DNA of 64,000 nt. It comes from Tenodera sinensis. Lineage: Eukaryota; Arthropoda; Insecta; Mantodea; Mantidae. The stretch covers positions 142,455,025-142,519,024 of the forward strand of contig CM060962.1 of the NCBI GenBank assembly GCA_030765045.1. The letters are read 5' to 3'. The notes under the pieces were generated by a model. The model did not search any database and was not told where the DNA came from. It worked only from the letters and a program-made list of their open reading frames with translations. Below are positions 1-11,460 of the stretch, piece after piece. A program made the position numbers and the translations under genes. How positions within the stretch are numbered: the stretch's first letter is position 1; the number at the start of each line of letters is the position of its first letter.

Positions 1-91
1 AGAAAAAATCTGATGTGTTGCACTCACATGACTTTCTCTACTCTTATACTAACCATTCTTACAAACTCTTATTCCTATATCTTCTTCATGT
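1..91. repeat. Family A interspersed repeat, left part
   Basis: This stretch matches 1988-2065 closely (shared words include GATGTGTTGCA and ATGACTTTCTCTACTC). It is the left half of a family A copy that resumes at 1845, after a hAT insertion. Family A also contains, in reverse, the GAGTAGAGAAA word typical of the family B arrays near 29-34 kb. No coding capacity is visible and the family is not recognised by name. Confidence 0.75.
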
Positions 92-451
92 CAGGCGCGG
101 CTCCTCAGGGTAGGCAGGGTAGGCATTGCCTACCCTATCGTAATACATCAACAAATAATGTTTAACTATGGTTCTGCATTTTATCATTTGAACCGTCATT
201 TTCCCCTAAATTGCAGTTCAAGAAAAGTTTTCTCGGTTATAATGACCAGCACGTAGTGAAATCCTTTAATCTCAATTCCGATTCATCAAAACTGCTCTGC
301 GTGTTTGAAACGCGCGGCAGAAATGACACGCATGGAACCTGGCTAGTGGAGAGCCAGCTAGCTTAACCTCTGCCTGCCCGGCCCCATTTCCTCAGTACGA
401 GGCCCTTGAACAGGGATAAGGAAACATTCCGTCTGTATATGCACTCCGAGC

Positions 452-676
452 ATGCGTAGACGCGTCTGCCAGCACTCCGAACACTTGCCTGCCCAAATCC
501 GAATTTATGCGACATTTTCCGAACAGCCATACTCCACGAACGAAGATCTCAGAGATCTGAACCGTGTCGTTATCACTCTGTGTAATACCAGTATGACCGA
601 CTTAATTAGTGAACTATTACAAATTCCGCTTTCGCGGCGCACTGACAATGAAAAGAGGAGTGTTTCAGCTATTTAA
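452..676 (+). other. Short open frame inside the hAT element, probably not a gene
   Basis: A 74-codon frame lies in the body of the non-autonomous hAT element. It resembles no family I know, has no transposase motif, and sits in DNA that should mobilise without coding. I record it because it is the only sizeable non-repeat frame in the element. Confidence 0.1.
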
Positions 677-724
677 CACAAAGCTGCAGTCAGACAATTT
701 TTCAATTTCTTAATCCATTTTAGT

Positions 725-986
725 CATGGGCGTCGCGAAACGGGGGTAAGGGGGACCACGGCCCCCCCTTGGAAGTTGGTGAACTTAATGTGCAGTCAGT
801 TACTGACTATCAAACTATTATTTTAATTTTGATGTAAAGAACAATTTTTGTTTAGCACAAATTAATACGGTTATCTGCAACAAATACTATAAATTTTGAC
901 AGTAAAATAATGATTTAATATTATATGATTGCAAATTTCCAACATGTGCCCCCCTCCCCCTGGAAAAAAGTCTGCCGACACTCGTG
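725..986. mobile_element. Nested 262-bp hAT-like MITE
   Basis: An 8-bp duplication, ATTTTAGT, at 717-724 and 987-994 flanks this piece. The left end begins CATGGGCGTCGCG and the right end, reversed, begins CACGAGTGTCGGC, matching at about nine of thirteen positions. G-rich (GGGGGTAAGGGGG) and C-rich (CCCCCCTCCCCC) subterminal blocks mirror each other. There is no coding capacity. It sits inside the element at 92-1836 and so inserted after it, or travelled with it. Confidence 0.75.
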
Positions 987-1113
987 ATTTTAGTTTTGGC
1001 GGTAATTCGTCCGTAAGTCACACTCATTCACTCTGCTCTTATTAAACAACCAAACAATATATTGTTTGCGTTAACCGCAATGACTTCGCCCCCTATATTT
1101 CGGATAAACGGGG

Positions 1114-1778
<665 letters not shown>

Positions 1779-1844
1779 GGTTGTTGTTGCTGTTACACTT
1801 TGCCTACCCTAAAATTTTGACTGCGAGCCGCCAATGCTTCATGT

Positions 1845-1990
1845 TAAGTTCAGATAAACATTTGTACAAATTATCTTATTGCTTATTTCCTTTTAGGTGC
1901 AAAGGGAATATTAGAATATAGTAGGCTATGTGCGATAGTAAAATCTTTTAAAGCTTTGAGACTCCGTTCTCTTTGCACACTTAAAATATA
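1845..1990. repeat. Family A repeat, right part of the hAT-interrupted copy
   Basis: Continues the copy started at 1-91. It is closely similar to 2066-2215, including the phrases AGGTGCAAAGGGA and GAGACTCCGTTCTC. Confidence 0.75.
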
Positions 1991-2834
1991 AAAAAAATCT
2001 GATGTGTTGCACCCACATGACTTTCTCTACTCCTGTACTTTTAACAAACTCTTATTCCTGTATCTCCACGTTAGTTAAGATAAACATTATCTTATTTTAT
2101 CTTATTGCTCATTTCCTTCTAGGTGCAAGGGAGATATTAGAATACAGCAGGCTTTGTGCGACAGTCAAATCTTTTTGACCTTTGAGATTCCGTTCTCTTT
2201 GCACGATTAACATATAAAAAAATGAACAACGTTGTTGTATTTCGCTAAAGTTCCGAAACACACACACATAACAAGGAATATCTCCGAAATGGTTCACCCT
2301 ACAAGAAAATGCATTGAGACATAAATTGTGTATTTTAGCAAGATCTACATTTTTTGTACAGCAAGATTTTGTCTATCTCTAACTGTTTACCAGTTATGCA
2401 AAATTCGCCCAGAGTAAATACGACTACATGGACATTAGCCAGAAAATTCAAGATACACATTTCATTAGTCACAAAAATACCTCAAACATATGACATTTTA
2501 ATCAAAATCATTAGAGCCATTTTCAACAAAATCAAAATTTTCCATGTAAAGAGTGGTTTCGGGTGGGGCTATTTTCTTCAAAATCTTCGTGTCGCATCCT
2601 TGAATGACAATAAACTTAAATACCAATTTTGGTTTTTAACCGACTTTTCGTTTTTGAGTTATGCTGTCCACAGACACACACACGGACCTTTTTCTAGAAA
2701 CTCTTTTTTTTTCTTTTTTTTTTTTTTTTTTTTATTCAGGGGGCTTCAAAACATATATTTCCGGTGAAATCTCGACATTGAATTCTTGGGTGGAATACAA
2801 TACTTCCCCTACTTACCAGTAGATAAAGTAAAAA
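1985..2834. repeat. Family A repeat, long copy
   Basis: This copy runs through AATATCTCCGAAATGGTTCA, a segment ending ATTAGAGCCATTTTC, a CA/T-rich tract (2670-2740), and ends in GGGTGGAATACAATACTT followed by AGTAGATAAAGTAAA. The same order recurs at 2835-3468 and, reversed, at 18480-19205. The frame at 2354-2767 lies wholly in this repeat and has no homologue I recognise; I treat it as non-coding. Confidence 0.85.
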
Positions 2835-3468
2835 TGAACAACAATGTCCCATTTCACGAAAGTTTTAAGTTTTCCGAAACTCACACACATAACAAGGAAT
2901 ATCTCCGAAATGGTTCACCTTACAAGAAAATTTATTTAGACATAAATTATGTATTTTAGCAAGATCTACATTTTTTGTACAGTATGATTTGGTCTATCTC
3001 TAATGGTTTACCAGTTATGCAAAAGTCGTTCAGAGTAAATATGACTACAGAGGCTATAGCCAGAAAATTCAAGATATACATTTCATTTGTCATAAAAATA
3101 TCTCAAACATATGACATTTTAATCAAAATCGTTAGAGCCATTTTCAAGAAAATCAAAATTTTCAAACAATTTTCCATGTAAAGGGTAGTTTAGGGTCGGG
3201 CTATTTTCTTCAAAATCTTCGTGTCGCATCCTTGAGAGACATTAAACTTAAATAACAACTTTGGTTTTTAACTGACTTTTCGTTTTGAGTTATACTGTAC
3301 ACACACACGCACATACACACACGCGCACACACACACACGCACCTTTTTTCTAAAAATGCCTTTTTTGGATTCAGGGGGTCTCAAAACATATTTCCGGTGA
3401 AATCTCTACATCGAATTTTTGGGTGGAATACAATACTTCCCAAACTTACCAGTAGAGAAAGTAAAAAT
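2835..3468. repeat. Family A repeat, tandem neighbour copy
   Basis: A second direct copy follows the first immediately and ends at AGTAGAGAAAGTAAA. It contains a CA/CG dinucleotide tract at about 3298-3345. Close similarity over roughly 630 bp shows a tandem arrangement. Confidence 0.85.
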
Positions 3469-3700
3469 GTGATGTTTTGAATCCATTTCAAAAGTTTTTA
3501 TTAATAAATGGTTTAGTGATGACCGGTATGAGCAGGAAAAGTTGCACTATTTTACAAAAGCATTAACTGCATTAGAACCACTTTAACTGTGAGGATGAAA
3601 ATGAAGAATTGTGTGATTATTTGGAAGAGAGTGGTAAGTTGTACATAGAAACTGTTGACAAGGATTTATGTTCTTGTAAACCTAATCCACATTTGCAATT
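3469..3700. other. No recognisable feature
   Basis: AT-rich spacer between family A and a microsatellite; a short frame runs through it into the triplet repeat but shows no domain. Confidence 0.5.
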
Positions 3701-4122
<422 letters not shown>

Positions 4123-4260
4123 TGTCTTGAAAATATCACTGTTTATGCGCTATGCAAATCTGTTGCTTATAGTTACTGCAAGCAACCAGACCTTTTTCAA
4201 GGAACACACAGAATTTTTATTTTCATTTCACTTTCGCTCCACTCACTTTTAAAAATCCTT

Positions 4261-4298
4261 CAGAACTAGTTTCAGAGAGGCTCCTCTCCATCATCAGG
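4261..4298 (-). ncRNA. Hammerhead-ribozyme-like core at a PLE 3' end
   Basis: On the minus strand CTGATGA (4291-4297) is followed by a GAGAG/CTCTC hairpin and then GAAAC (4269-4273), then TAGTTC. This matches the hammerhead core CUGANGA - stem II - GAAA - stem III - UH. Stem III would be the palindrome CTAG, as expected for minimal hammerheads that act as dimers. It lies just beyond PLE coding remains, where PLE ribozymes are known to occur. Activity is untested. Confidence 0.6.
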
Positions 4299-4640
4299 TA
4301 GTTGGACGGCTGATTTCCACGTCAGGTCACTGTCTTCCCTTCCCCTCATTGAGTGTTTTGCTCCCTTCCCATTGGTCAGTAGTAAGATGTCAAATATTGG
4401 TGGTACTTCAAAATTTATTACTTGATTCCTATTCTTGATGATGTAAATGTTCCCCCACAATGTTAATTCCCAATGATCCTTTGCAGGTTTTAAAAGTTTA
4501 GGCTAATATTGTGGTTGCATGACCAAAACTGTTGTGCTATTCCTGATTTATCTGTATTTTATATCTGAAGTGTTCCTTCAATCTAAAGCGCGTCTCACCC
4601 TTAAAAGACAGTACACGTTAAATGGAGCGCAGTGTTGCAA
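4265..4640 (-). pseudogene. Penelope-like element, C-terminal remnant
   Basis: Minus-strand translation in mixed frames gives RLKEHFRYK, then a gap, then IYIIKNRNQVINFEVPPI. The equivalent region of the better PLE at 7404-7598 reads IFILKNRNRVMNFELPSI. These are the end of the GIY-YIG endonuclease region and the PLE C-terminus. Stops and frame changes interrupt it. Only the last 100 or so codons survive and no reverse transcriptase precedes it. Confidence 0.65.
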
Positions 4641-4679
4641 CATGTACTAGTTGCGAATCTTTCTCCGCGAGCGACTCGA

Positions 4680-5326
4680 GGTGGCCTGAGTCCTGTACTT
4701 AGTCCTTCAATTGCTGCTTGACGGACACTTTTAACTTTGGTATCCCTCCACGCCTTTGTTACTGTATGACCTAAATTTACAAATGACTCGTCTGTATAAA
4801 TAATTGATTTCCCCTGGTCCCTAAACCTTTTACGTCTTTTAGATATTTATGTCGCCATCTGATGATATCGATATCGTCTCTTTCTATTAATATGCACTTG
4901 TTACCCTTTCTTTCATATTCGAACCCCAAATCAGAGTGGCCCTTGAGAAATTTGGTAGGGTCTCATCACTGTTGAACTGTGACAAAATTATATTCAGCGT
5001 GGGTGGAATATTTGCAAACAGTAAAGAATGAACAATTCGCCGCACTCCACCTTGCACTATTCAATCATATTGCGTTAACCTAGCGTTTTGTGTAGTCCCG
5101 CCCTTTTTGCTTTCTTTTTCGATGGCGTTCTTAGAGGTCCTTTCATTAGTTCCTTTTTAATCATACACACTACTGCTTCTGAACACCCGATAGCCTTAGC
5201 TGTTTCTTTTACTGCCTTTACTGCCAAGCATTTTGCTTCAAAAATAATCTAACACATTCATAATCATTTGGCGTTCCTTACTTCTTAATTTACCAACATA
5301 TCGTCTCTTCCTAGCTTCCCCCTCCA
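4680..5326 (-). pseudogene. Broken IS630/Tc1-like DDE_3 transposase, N-terminal half
   Basis: Starting at the ATG at 5326 the minus strand encodes MEGEARKRRYVGKLRSKER, resembling the start of the transposase at 39.75-40.95 kb. Further on, frames give RWRHKYLKDVK and IYTDESFVNLGHT, which align with RCKYLRQIK and RADETWLNEGYT of that copy; the aspartate is the first catalytic residue of the DDE triad. A remnant of GLSTGLRPP follows. The second catalytic aspartate and third acidic residue are missing. Several stops and frameshifts show it is dead. Function in life would be cut-and-paste transposition in the nucleus. Confidence 0.65.
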
Positions 5327-5757
5327 TAACTACAAATATTTACAAAAATATTAAACAAATAACGCAATAACAGCTCACAGTTACACACACGGCTTCTTTC
5401 GAACTAAAGCTAGTGCTGCTCCTTATACTATCTTCTGTGTCAGGCCTGACGCTGAATAGATGAATACCTTTTGTTTGCCTTATTGGATAAAAGAAAGAGG
5501 TTACTGCCTTTTGGTTTATTTTAAAAACTTTCTCCAACCTTCCTCAACATTTGTTCTCGCTGGTTCCCTGATGTAAACTCAATAACAAAAAAGTTTCACA
5601 CTGCGTAACTTTTGCAGTGCACAGATATAAAATTTTCCGAAAACATTTAATTTAAAAAATTATAACGCTTAACTGGGTAAACATAGAGAATTCAAAGTAG
5701 GCAGGTAGTAGCACTATAGTTGTCCCATTTAACTCCATACTGTCTTCTAAGAGTGAA
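5327..5757. other. No recognisable feature
   Basis: AT-rich DNA with one short minus-strand frame (5340-5537) showing no domain; possibly the subterminal region of the adjacent DNA transposon. Confidence 0.4.
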
Positions 5758-6647
5758 ATGCTATATAGCTTTTAAGTTCCACTTGGTTTTGCCAGTATAT
5801 ATTTTATGACAATCTTCACAATTAATGCAGTCAATTCCCAATAGATTATTACTTGGAACAGTAGTTTTTAAGGGGAACTTGAGCAAATTTTTTACTCTAT
5901 GTTTGTTTTGAGGAGCCAGTTTTACATTATAATCTTTGAAAATCTTGTTGAATTTATTAAACACTTTTGGATGATATGTGAATTTGCAGTATCATTCTTG
6001 CTTGTTTCCTGTTTTTAATTTACTGATGACCCAGATAGTTTTCCATCTTTCATGTTTATTCATCACTTTGGTTATAAGCATGGGTTTGAAAACATTCACA
6101 TTTGCAATATATTTAATGTGGTCCAGTTCTTTTTTATATTTAATTGTTAGTGGGATGTTGATCTATCTGTGAATCAAACTATGAAAAATAGCATACTGAT
6201 GAGCCTTTGGATTGCAATTATTGCTTTTTATATCATTATCCATGTGTGTTGGCTTCCTGTACATACCATATTCTAGTTTGTCCATATTTCTCATTATTTT
6301 CAAATCCAGAAGAGGTAGCCATCTATCTTGTTCTGTTCGACAGTGAATTTGATAGATCTGTCCAACAAGTTTAATTGTCTTAATGTGTCCTGAGGTAGAG
6401 TTTTTGGAACTATAGCTTAGATGTCATCCACATATCTGAACCAAATTTTAAATATATGTACAAATGCTCTTGTGATATGAGCCTCTAATTTGTTCATGTA
6501 TAAATCTGGCAGGAGCTGCCCATGGCTAGGCCTGGCATTTGTTCATAAAGTTTGTTGTTAAACATGAAACTATTTGGTTTGTACATAAATTATATTCAAT
6601 TTATAATAGTGGGAAACCCTGTCCTAAAAGCAAAGATTTATTATATT
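5758..6647 (-). pseudogene. Degraded PLE, 3' half, split by the BEL element
   Basis: Minus strand, in broken frames. RT part near 6550-6430 includes LYMNKLEAHI and IWFRYVDDI, with the YVDD active-site motif still readable. It is followed by IKFTVEQ and, at 5964-5761, a GIY-YIG-like segment ending CEDCHKIYTGKTKWNLK. The upstream half of the same PLE resumes at 15651, exactly where the BEL element ends, so this was one element before the BEL insertion. Many stops; not functional. Confidence 0.75.
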
Positions 6648-6822
6648 TGTTCATGCAACCAGTACTGTGCATGTTGCCAACACTGACTTTAATGTTAATT
6701 TTTGCATGTTTAGCTATACTGTTGTTATAGAGATGTACAAGAACCAGCATGGATTACAGCCACTAAGCAACACCGTTACAAAGTTGTTATTATTTACACA
6801 AATTAGGAGCAATCAGAATACA
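6648..6822 (+). repeat. 5' LTR of the BEL/Pao element
   Basis: A 175-bp direct repeat beginning TGTTCATGCAA and ending ATCAGAATACA, matched by 15478-15650. It has TG...CA ends and is preceded by ATATT (6643-6647), the 5-bp target duplication. The two LTRs differ at roughly one base in ten by eye, suggesting an old insertion. Confidence 0.9.
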
Positions 6823-7208
6823 TAGTAGTCCTTTTAGGGGCCGGATTAGTTATGGTAATGTACACAGTTTGTGGTGAAGTGAAGGTGTTGCAAGAAACAA
6901 TGTACAAAGGACTTAACAAGAGTGATAATAGTTGGAGCACGAGGCCGCGTAAACTTGGACAATGTTACAGTATGTTAGTTGACGATTCATGGCAAAATCA
7001 GCACCATCAGTATGAAAAGTGAACAAAAATATACAGTTTAAAGCATTTGTGAAACTTTATGGACAATCGGAAGTGTTCTACAGACAGTGAAAGGTTACGA
7101 CAATGGCAATTTTAACATTAACGGCCATAACACAGGAAACGTCAACATAATCAATATGACCATAAGTTAAATAAGGAAAATTGAAGCTATTAACAGTGAA
7201 GCAACAAG
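6823..7208 (+). other. BEL element leader, left of the nested PLE
   Basis: Untranslated leader between the 5' LTR and gag, cut by a PLE insertion at 7208/10200. No gene seen. Confidence 0.7.
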
Positions 7209-7403
7209 ATTCTAAAGTAAGAACAAATTAGAAACTAAAAACTTCACTTACCTTAGTAATGTTGCATGTTCTTTTTGCACAAGCTAACCCAGGGTTTCAA
7301 GTTGTCTCCAACACATTCTCAAAGCTATACAAACAAATTCGTTACCAAAGCTACAATCTTTCATTTTTTTCTGAAAACAAAAACAAATACTGATATTCAA
7401 TTT

Positions 7404-9155
7404 TTATTTACCAATCTCTGAAAACAAAAATTTATAAATACAATCTATAGATGGTAATTCAAAGTTCATAACACGGTTCCTGTTTTTTAAAATAAAAATT
7501 CTTTCCCAAACCATTAAATCTATCGGACCACTTAATTGTTTTAATAATTTAACTTCTGGATTAATTTCATGATTAAATGACCAAAACTGATCTGCCACAG
7601 CTGATTTATCAGTTTGTTTATATTTAATATTTCTAAAAATGTTCTTTTATTCTGGTTTATAAATGACATTTAGTTTTACCAATATAAACCTTATCACAAT
7701 CTAAACAGCTAAATTGATAAATGCCAGATTTTTTTATAATTTGGTATTTTATCTTTTTTAGAAAAATTAAGTAAATTTTGTATATTTAATTTATTTTGAG
7801 GGACCAAATTTATTCCATATTCTTTAAAAATCTTTGTAAATTTTTTATTGGCCCATGGATGGTAAGTAAACTTTTTAAAAATACAATTATCTTTTATTTT
7901 TTTAAGGGTTGAAACTTCTTTAACAGCTTTTTGATACTTAAATTTTTCTATCTTTTTATGTATATAATCTGTATTAAAACCATTAATTACTGCAGTATTA
8001 ATAATGTGTTTATATTCTATGTCAAATTCATCTTTATTAAGGGGTATATTTATTAACCTATAAATTAAACTATTGAAAACAGCAAATTTATGTGCAAAAG
8101 GATTAAAACTTTTATATTTTATGTAATTATCAGTGTGAGTAGATTTTCTGTAAATACCAAATTTCAATTTATTGTTATGTCCTTTTAATTTTTAAGTCCA
8201 GAAATGAAAGGAATCCATTATTTTCAGTTTCCAAAGTGAATTGCATAGCTTTATCTTGTAAATTTAAAAGTTTTAAAGCATCATTTATCTGTTTTTTAGG
8301 GACAACAGCAAAAATGTCATCCACATATATATACCATATTTTAAAAATTAGAGGGAATGATTTTGTAATTTGAGTTTCAAAAAAACTCATGAAAAGATTA
8401 GCAAGAAATGGCGAAAGTGGACTACCCTTTGCCAAGCCAGAAGTTTGTTGAAAAAAATTACCATTAAAACTAAAGAAATTTTGATCTAAACAAAGATTTG
8501 TAAGTTTTACAAAATCATCTACTAAATTATTGTCTAATTCTAAAGAATTTAACCATTTTTTTAAAAAAAATCAAAAGCTTTTTTCTAGGAATGCTAGGAA
8601 ATAAAGAAACTACATCAAAAGAAACTAGTTTATCATTATCAGACAATACTATGTTATTAATCTTTTCTACTAATTCAAAAGAATTTTTAATACTTAAACT
8701 TTCAAATTTATCAACAGTACTAAATTTTTTAGTTAACCATTTAGCTAAATTATACGTAGGTGAATTTATATAATTTATAATGGGTCTCATTTTATTTCCA
8801 GGTTTGTGAATTTTTGGAAGTGCATATAACCTGGGTAAAACAGGATTATTGACTTTTAAAATACTTTTTCTTTTTTAGGTATAATTTTCACTTCATTGAG
8901 AATTTTATTAAACGTTGAAATACATGATTTTAAAGGATCATTATCAATTTTTAAGTAATCTTTATTTTCAAGCAAAAGTTCTGCTCTATTAATATAATCA
9001 GATTGATCTAAAATTACAATTTTGTTGCCTTTATCAGCTTTAGTATAAATTACATCATTTTCTTTCAATGATTTAATAATCTGATTATTATAATTACTTT
9101 TAGGGTGATTTTTATTTATATCTTTCAAAATTTTAGTGCATTTCATTTTAATCAA
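7404..9155 (-). pseudogene. PLE reverse transcriptase/GIY-YIG protein, frameshifted
   Basis: Reading leftward: N-terminal KADKGNKIVI (a PLE hallmark) in 9155-8856; RT segment with FDVVSLFPSIP in 8790-8527; GSPLSPFLANLFM and the catalytic YVDDIFAV in 8435-8175; the thumb-like region with YRKSTHTDNY in 8167-7709; the GIY-YIG remnant CLDCDKVYIGKTK; and the C-terminus in 7598-7404. In active relatives this is one protein that copies RNA and nicks DNA. Here it is split by at least four stops or frameshifts, and its N-terminus is cut where the inverted arm begins. YVDD is intact. Confidence 0.85.
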
Positions 9156-9171
9156 AGATTTATTAATGTCT

Positions 9172-10167
9172 CATTTCTGGACTTAAAAATTAAAAGACAT
9201 AACAATAAATTGAAATTTGGTATTTACAGAAAATCTACTCACACTGATAATTACATAAAATATAAAAGTTTTAATCCTTTTGCACATAAATTTGCTGTTT
9301 TCAATAGTTTAATTTATAGGTTAATAAATATACCCCTTAATAAAGATGAATTTGACATAGAATATAAACACATTATTAACACTGCAGTAATTAATGGTTT
9401 TAATACAGATTATATACATAAAAAGATAGAAAAATTTAAGTATCAAAAAGCTGTTAAAGAAGTTTCAACCCTTAAAAAAATAAAAGATAATTGTATTTTT
9501 AAAAAGTTTACTTACCATCCATGGGCCAATAAAAAATTTACAAAGATTTTTAAAGAATATGGAATAAATTTGGTCCCTCAAAATAAATTAAATATACAAA
9601 ATTTACTTAATTTTTCTAAAAAAGATAAAATACCAAATTATAAAAAAATCTGGCATTTATCAATTTAGCTGTTTAGATTGTGATAAGGTTTATATTGGTA
9701 AAACTAAATGTCATTTATAAACCAGAATAAAAGAACATTTTAGAAATATTAAATATAAACAAACTGATAAATCAGCTGTGGCAGATCAGTTTTGGTCATT
9801 TAATCATGAAATTAATCCAGAAGTTAAATGATTAAAACAATTAATTGGCCCGATAGATTTAATGGTTTGGGAAAGAATTTTTATTTTAAAAAACAGGAAC
9901 CGTGTTATGAACTTTGAATTACCATCTATAGATTGTATTTATAAATTTTTGTTTTCAGAGATTGGTAAATAAAAATTGAATATCAGTATTTGTTTTTGTT
10001 TTCAGAAAAAAATGAAAGATTGTAGCTTTGGTAACGAATTTGTTTGTATAGCTTTGAGAATGTGTTGGAGACAACTTGAAACCCTGGGTTAGCTTGTGCA
10101 AAAAGAACATGCAACATTACTAAGATAAGTGAAGTTTTTAGTTTGTAATTTGTTCTTACTTTAGAAT
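9172..10167 (+). repeat. Inverted arm of the nested PLE
   Basis: This arm is the reverse complement of 7209-8207. It carries a forward copy of the PLE C-terminal region (frame 9105-9668), including YRKSTHTDNY, and later VYIGKTK followed by a stop. The first part of that frame is a junction product. Inverted, partly duplicated arms are typical of PLE insertions. Confidence 0.9.
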
Positions 10168-10258
10168 GACTATAAGTATTTTAACCAATTAATTCGCTTC
10201 AACAAGGTAAGACAAGTACCGTTTCTTTCTTTTCCTTATAACCTTTGCATGCTTCAGT

Positions 10259-11460
10259 ATGGCACAAGAAGAGAGAATTAATGCACTTAAGAGAAAACGT
10301 GCTATCTTTAAGGTAGCACCTACTAGGCTTGAAACATTTGCAAATTCTTGGAGTGATGACGATAGAGGGCAGTTGGAGGTTAGGTTAAAACTACTTCAAG
10401 AAAACTGGGAAAGAGTCAATGACTGTCAAGATGAGTTAGAATTGTTAGAAGAATCTGAAACTAATGACCAAGAAAGAATTTCAGTGTAAAATAGGTACTG
10501 TGTTCTAGTTAGTTTCTTACAAGGAAAATTGAAGGAGGCTCAGATTCCTCAAAATAATTGTAATGTGCCTACTTCACCAGTAGTTAGAGTAAAACTTCCT
10601 CAATTATCTGTACCTCACTTTAGTGGAAATGTAAGTGAATGGGTTAGTTTCAAATACACTTATTTATCCATTGTTGATAGCAATGAAGGTATTCCAAACA
10701 TACAGAAATTTCATTATCTGATGCCAGCTCTACATGGGGATGCTAAGAGAATAATTTTGCACATTCCATTAACAGAAGAACGTTATGACATTGCTTGGAA
10801 TTTGTTAGTACAAAGATACTAAAATGAGAAGCTCATTGTTAACACACATATTGATCATATCATGAAACAACCTATTGTCACTGAGAATGTTCTCAACTCA
10901 GAAGATTGATTGATGTTACCAAAAGTAATTTGAAAGCATTAGATAGTTTAGGTCAGCAAACAAGCACATGGGATTCCATTATAATTTACATTGTTGTTCA
11001 GAAGCTTGATAGTAAGACTAAAGGGGAATGGGAGCTGAACACTTAATGCAAGCAGATACCAAAGTTAAGTCAATTATATGAATTTATTGAGAGTAGATGC
11101 AATGCTCTTGAAGCAGCAAACAAGGAACGAGAATTTAAAGCTCAGATGCAGTCTAAACCATATAGTAGTAAGGTTGAGTTACATAGTTATGTAACAACAA
11201 AGGACGTTTGCATTTTATGCAAAAATAATCACAGTATTCAGCATTGTAGTCAGTTTCATCAACTTACTGTTGATAATAAATGTAAATTTGCAAAGGAAAA
11301 TAAATTATGCTTAAAATATTATATGATTTGACAATTATGCTTAAATTGCCTAGCTAATAACCACTTCATACAACAATGCAACTCCAGGGGTTGTAAAACT
11401 TGTGGCAAATATCACCATATATTGCTACATCAACCAATTAGTACTGGACAAACTAGTTAT
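10259..11460 (+). pseudogene. BEL/Pao gag, disrupted
   Basis: Frames at 10259-10489, 10529-10822 and 11146-11331 form one Gag. The second contains KLPQLSVPHFSGN and WVSFKYTYLSIVD, matching the DUF1759 capsid-like region of BEL/Pao Gag. A cysteine-rich part follows: CILCKNNHSIQHC, then CLNCLANNHFIQQC and CKTCGKYHH, typical BEL zinc knuckles for RNA packaging. In-frame stops near 10487, 10820 and 11329 break it. It starts at the ATG at 10259, after the leader that was invaded by a PLE. Confidence 0.8.

Larger units (their letters stand above)
7209..10199 (-). mobile_element. Penelope-like element nested in the BEL leader
   Basis: A 7-bp duplication CAACAAG at 7202-7208 and 10200-10206 flanks this 2991-bp element. 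The arms 7209-8207 and 9172-10167 are near-perfect inverted copies of about 1 kb, each carrying the C-terminal half of the PLE protein. The unique middle (8208-9171) carries the N-terminal half in minus orientation. A 32-bp extension (10168-10199) is present on one side only, a known PLE trait. The central minus-strand frames are followed by frame breaks, so the copy is probably inactive. Confidence 0.85.

Noticed and set aside
2354..3181. Two similar frames starting MYSKILSIS and MYSMIWSIS
   Set aside because: Their similarity comes from the family A repeat; the third copy (18.7-18.9 kb) is similarly open by AT composition, with no domain or constraint visible.
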